Positions 61,723 to 64,000 of a stretch of 64,000 nucleotides of DNA are shown here, one piece after another. Numbering within the stretch: the stretch's first letter is position 1; every line of letters starts with the position of its first letter. Source of the DNA: an uncultured bacterium. GTDB taxonomy: Bacteria; Cyanobacteriota; Vampirovibrionia; Gastranaerophilales; Gastranaerophilaceae. Below the pieces are notes generated by a model, which worked only from the letters and a program-made list of their open reading frames with translations, was not told where the DNA came from and did no database searches. The stretch is from assembly GCA_902475545.1 (NCBI GenBank), contig CABRZP010000003.1, forward strand, positions 62,001-126,000. Reading direction: 5' to 3'. Made by a program: the position numbers and the translations under genes.

Positions 61723-61781
61723 TCTAAAGCAAGGATTTATATACATGTTTACACCAAATATGTTCTAAACGTAGACATAAT

Positions 61782-61843
61782 GTCATTCCGAAATTGTTTC
61801 GGAATCTCATGGATGTTAGACCCTGAAACAAGTTCAGGGTGAC
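61782..61843 (+). repeat. Dispersed double-hairpin repeat, second copy
   Basis: Two hairpins, ATTCCGAAA/TTTCGGAAT and CCCTGAA/TTCAGGG, in a 62-bp unit running GTCATTCC to GGGTGAC. Same family as 31302-31377. It lies in the 216-bp gap between SulP and tRNA-Gln, which holds nothing else recognised. Confidence 0.8.
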
Positions 61844-61938
61844 AGTTTTGGCAAATTTCAGTGTAAAGTTGTATATAAGTTCTCTAAATCAGGGCTTGTT
61901 TTTCATATATTGGAGTGCTATCATAAAGTTATTAACAA

Positions 61939-62009
61939 TCCCGGATCGTCTAGTGGCAGGACGAAAGATTCTGGCTCTTTTAACGGTGGTTCGAATCCAT
62001 CTCCGGGAG
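61939..62009 (+). tRNA. tRNA-Gln (anticodon CTG)
   Basis: 71 nt. Acceptor TCCCGGA pairs with TCCGGGA; the anticodon stem AAAGA/TCTTT encloses loop TTCTGGC with CTG at 34-36. The T-arm has GGTTCGAATCC. The 3' CCA is not encoded. Its last 16 nt are repeated 164 bp downstream. Confidence 0.95.
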
Positions 62010-62173
62010 AATTTAAAGACACTTTTAGGTGTCTTTCTTAGTATGGAGAGTCTTCGAACACAGAAAGTTTTTCGTATAACTCAAAACTTTCGTGGTTTTA
62101 CCCTCGAAGGGTACCCTCATCAGTAAGGCTCGTGCTTCTCGCCAACTGCTGAGCTGAAATCCATCTCCGGGAG
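61994..62173 (+). repeat. 16-bp direct repeat of the tRNA-Gln 3' end (att-like pair)
   Basis: AATCCATCTCCGGGAG occurs at 61994-62009 (end of the tRNA) and again at 62158-62173. Duplication of a tRNA 3' end is the mark of site-specific integration. Only 148 bp lie between them, with no integrase gene, so this looks like a scar or an unoccupied tandem site. Between them: a terminator, an inverted repeat AAAGTTTT/AAAACTTT and ACCCT/AGGGT. No gene is seen in 62010-62284. Confidence 0.7.
62015..62039 (+). terminator. Terminator after tRNA-Gln
   Basis: AAAGACAC/GTGTCTTT stem with a 6-nt loop, then CTT. It lies 5 nt after the tRNA. Confidence 0.8.
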
Positions 62174-62249
62174 TTTTTAAGATTTTAGCTTGATATTATA
62201 TCTTCAAATAATCAGCAAATCTATTTCCATAAAAGTTCCTGAAAAATAA

Positions 62250-62278
62250 TTTATTATAAAATATTCTTTTGCTATACT
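62250..62278 (+). promoter_or_regulatory. Promoter of the metalloprotease gene, leaderless
   Basis: TTTATT, 17-nt spacer, TATACT, then TATATT and the ATG at 62285. No ribosome site. The -35 is weak. Confidence 0.55.
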
Positions 62279-62284
62279 TATATT

Positions 62285-62818
62285 ATGGGAATTTCACCAA
62301 ACATAAATCAATATATTGAAAAATCTAAATTGAACGGCAAACTATGCAAATGGAATAAAAGTATTGTTAATATTTTTATAACCCCTATTTCTGCTCCAAT
62401 TACTAATAAAAACTTTTACTATTCCGAGATAGAACGAGCAATTTCTCTCTGGAACAAAACCTTAAAACAATGTTGTATTAATGTACAATTTAATTTGATA
62501 ACAAATGCAGCCGGTGCAGATATTGTTATTCATTGGACAAAAGTCGGAAGAGTCTTTGAAGGAATGTGCAAGTATCCTTCAATTATTAATGGTGAATTTC
62601 GTAAAATTTCTATTGATATTGGTTTGCAAAACGAATTTTCAGGTAAAAACACTACTGATGAAAGTATATTTTTTGTAATAATGCATGAACTCGGACACTC
62701 TCTTGGATTAGGACATGGGATAGATATAGATGATTTAATGTTCGTACCTCATCAAAAAAATATCGTTCAACCATCAGAAAATGACTTATATGTTTTAAAA
62801 ACGATTTACAATATTTAA
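62285..62818 (+). CDS. Matrixin-type zinc metalloprotease, 177 aa
   Basis: The C-terminal third holds the metzincin site HELGHSLGLGH (about 138-148: three His ligands, catalytic Glu) followed by a Met-turn-like DDLMF. The region before it has the matrixin-like strand pattern ('VNIFITPISAP', 'IERAISLWNKTL', 'GADIVIHWT'). No signal peptide or pro-domain was seen, so it is either cytoplasmic or exported by another route. It stands between tRNA-Gln and the glycan genes and may be cargo of an integrated element (inference). Confidence 0.85.
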   Translation: MGISPNINQYIEKSKLNGKLCKWNKSIVNIFITPISAPITNKNFYYSEIERAISLWNKTLKQCCINVQFNLITNAAGADIVIHWTKVGRVFEGMCKYPSIINGEFRKISIDIGLQNEFSGKNTTDESIFFVIMHELGHSLGLGHGIDIDDLMFVPHQKNIVQPSENDLYVLKTIYNI

Positions 62819-62896
62819 CCCCCCTGTTTTGTTTGTGATAATATAAGTTTGTCTACGGATAAAAATTTTATTTTGAAATAAGGGAAAGAGTTTAAT

Positions 62897-63895
62897 ATGG
62901 GATTAATAGTATCGGATGAGAAAGCGAAAAAATCTTTTATTAGTAAAGATGAAGAGGGTCTCCACTATATATTTAACATTTTGGGCTTAAAAATAACTAT
63001 TTCTAATTTTACAAAAGCTGATAGAATTAAAATTATTCTTCATAAACAAAATGATGTTGCTGATTATTTGATACATAATTATATAAATAAGTATTTGAAT
63101 AATTATATTCCGAAAATAGAAGTTAAAACGAAAAAAGATTTAAAAACAGATAAAATCATATGGCAATATTGGGGACAAGGCTTTGAAAATCTGCCTGAAG
63201 TAGTTAAGGTATGTTATAAATCTGTAGACAGATATAAAAATGATTATATAGTTATTAGATTAACAGATGATACTATTGATGAGTATATAGATATTCCTGA
63301 TTTTATTTATAAAAAGTTTAAAGAAAATAATAGTTTTAAAAGAGCATTTTTTTCTGATATAATAAGGCTTTATTTGTTGTCTGCTTATGGTGGAATTTGG
63401 ATTGATTCAACAATTTACCTAACAGAACCTATTCCAAACAATTTATCAAATAAAGATTTTTTTATGTTTCAACGGGATTTAAATGAAACAAATCCTGAGT
63501 TTTGGGTAAAACAGGATTATAGATATTTTGGCTTTACGAAAGATTTTAAAGTTAATTCTTTGAATAGCTTTATGATATCAAAACCTCAAAACTTATTAAT
63601 AAACGCATTGAAAGATATACTTACCCAGTATTGGAAAGATGAAGATTTTTTCCAATATTACTATTTATTTCAAATATTATTTAATGAATTGATAAATACT
63701 CCGGAATATAAAAATTTAAATTGTGAAATTATTAGTGATACGTTGCCACATTTATTGCAGGTATACAGAAATAATAAATACTCCGAACAATTATGGAATA
63801 AAATAAAAAAATCAAGTTTTATGCATAAATTAAAATATTATTCAAAATGCAAAAAGAACTCAATATTAGAGAAAATTATACAGGGAGAAGACTAA
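62897..63895 (+). CDS. Capsular polysaccharide synthesis-type glycosyltransferase
   Basis: 332 residues. The Caps_synth/GT32-like core is 'KIIWQYWGQGFENLPEVVKVCYKSVDRYK', 'IDIPDFIYKKFKENNSFKRAFFSDIIRLYLLSAYGGIWIDSTIYL' (D-x-S/T metal site), and a C-terminal helical part. The first 90 residues are charged and helical and may bind membrane or another enzyme. AAGGGAAAG precedes the ATG. The GT6 gene starts at the next base after its stop, so the two are coupled. Confidence 0.88.
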   Translation: MGLIVSDEKAKKSFISKDEEGLHYIFNILGLKITISNFTKADRIKIILHKQNDVADYLIHNYINKYLNNYIPKIEVKTKKDLKTDKIIWQYWGQGFENLPEVVKVCYKSVDRYKNDYIVIRLTDDTIDEYIDIPDFIYKKFKENNSFKRAFFSDIIRLYLLSAYGGIWIDSTIYLTEPIPNNLSNKDFFMFQRDLNETNPEFWVKQDYRYFGFTKDFKVNSLNSFMISKPQNLLINALKDILTQYWKDEDFFQYYYLFQILFNELINTPEYKNLNCEIISDTLPHLLQVYRNNKYSEQLWNKIKKSSFMHKLKYYSKCKKNSILEKIIQGED

Positions 63896-64000
63896 ATGAA
63901 AATAGCTGTTTTATATATTGCAACCGGTAGATATAGTATATTTTGGGATGATTTCTATACATCTTGTGAAAATTATTTTCTAAAGAAACATGAAAAAACA
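63896..64000 (+). CDS. GT6-family (ABO-type) glycosyltransferase, 3' part beyond window
   Basis: The 35 readable codons spell MKIAVLYIATGRYSIFWDDF and continue with 'SCENYFLKKHEK'. The order I-x-x-L-Y-I-x-T-G-x-Y-x-x-F-W-x-x-F-Y-x-S-x-E-x-x-F is the N-terminal signature of the GT6 family, which adds alpha-1,3-linked Gal or GalNAc, as in blood-group A/B transferases. Bacterial members are short and soluble. The start is one base after the previous stop. Sugar specificity residues lie outside the window. Confidence 0.75.
   Translation, partial: MKIAVLYIATGRYSIFWDDFYTSCENYFLKKHEKT

Noticed and set aside
61839..62126. Plus-strand open frame of 95 codons across tRNA-Gln
   Set aside because: It runs through the tRNA and its terminator, so it is not a gene.
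1..64000. CRISPR array
   Set aside because: No regularly spaced direct repeats with unique spacers were noticed; the repeats present are hairpin elements and operator-like pairs.

Overview
This is an AT-rich window from a Gram-negative bacterium: it has a TolC-type outer-membrane efflux protein, TonB C-terminal domains, GroESL and MurA. The mix of genes (a cyanobacterial DUF1822-like domain beside an ECF-like sigma factor, many short proteins with an [IV]-x-F motif near the N-terminus, an ABO-type GT6 glycosyltransferase) suggests a gut non-photosynthetic cyanobacterial relative (Vampirovibrionia/Melainabacteria, order Gastranaerophilales). That assignment is inference from gene content at about 0.6 confidence; no 16S rRNA gene is present.

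Layout. 1-9.9 kb is mostly minus strand: a partial serine beta-lactamase-like protein, small exported proteins, mtnA, ruvC, a membrane-anchored Hsp20-like protein, and dxr between two histidine kinases and a degenerate double-receiver protein. 9.9-10.6 kb holds a small self-contained unit: promoter, hairpin-rich leader, zinc-ribbon-like protein, terminator. 10.7-20.4 kb is a compact plus-strand podovirus-like head/packaging/lysis cluster (LuxR-type HTH, amidase, tail nozzle, major capsid protein, holin-like, scaffold-like, adaptor, TerS, GNAT, portal, TerL) with no integrase, replication gene or repressor. 20.4-29.0 kb (minus) has three large unrecognised helical or low-complexity proteins, a double GNAT protein, ribBA and riboflavin synthase. 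29.1-29.5 kb is a 341-bp inverted-repeat element without a gene. 29.6-33.6 kb is groL, groES, cysE and tyrS. 34.3-35.3 kb has a tail-fibre-like protein and a partner, possibly belonging to the phage-like cluster. 36.0-43.0 kb is a three-gene plus-strand set: a 1147-residue acidic transmembrane DUF1822/TonB-type protein, a sigma-70-like factor and a zinc-ribbon/ATPase/TPR protein. 43.1-45.7 kb has a TPR protein and a BI-1 family protein. 45.8-47.1 kb has tRNA-Asn and a decayed Mu-type transposase element. 47.8-53.7 kb has hisS, an XRE regulator, two glycosyltransferases, gloA and murA. 53.9-60.0 kb is a divergent MarR-controlled TolC / EmrA / EmrB / EmrB efflux locus. 60.1-64 kb has a SulP transporter, tRNA-Gln with a duplicated 3' end, a matrixin-type metalloprotease and the start of a surface-glycan cluster (capsular-type GT, then a GT6 cut by the window edge).

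Two points stand out. First, the phage-like cluster looks like a candidate gene-transfer-agent-like or domesticated podovirus particle whose tail-fibre genes lie 14 kb away. Second, at least seven genes have a sigma70-type -10 hexamer ending exactly 6 nt before the ATG and no Shine-Dalgarno sequence, which predicts leaderless mRNAs, while most other genes have clear AGGAG-type sites. Coordinates, motifs and hairpins were read by eye; no database search was run.
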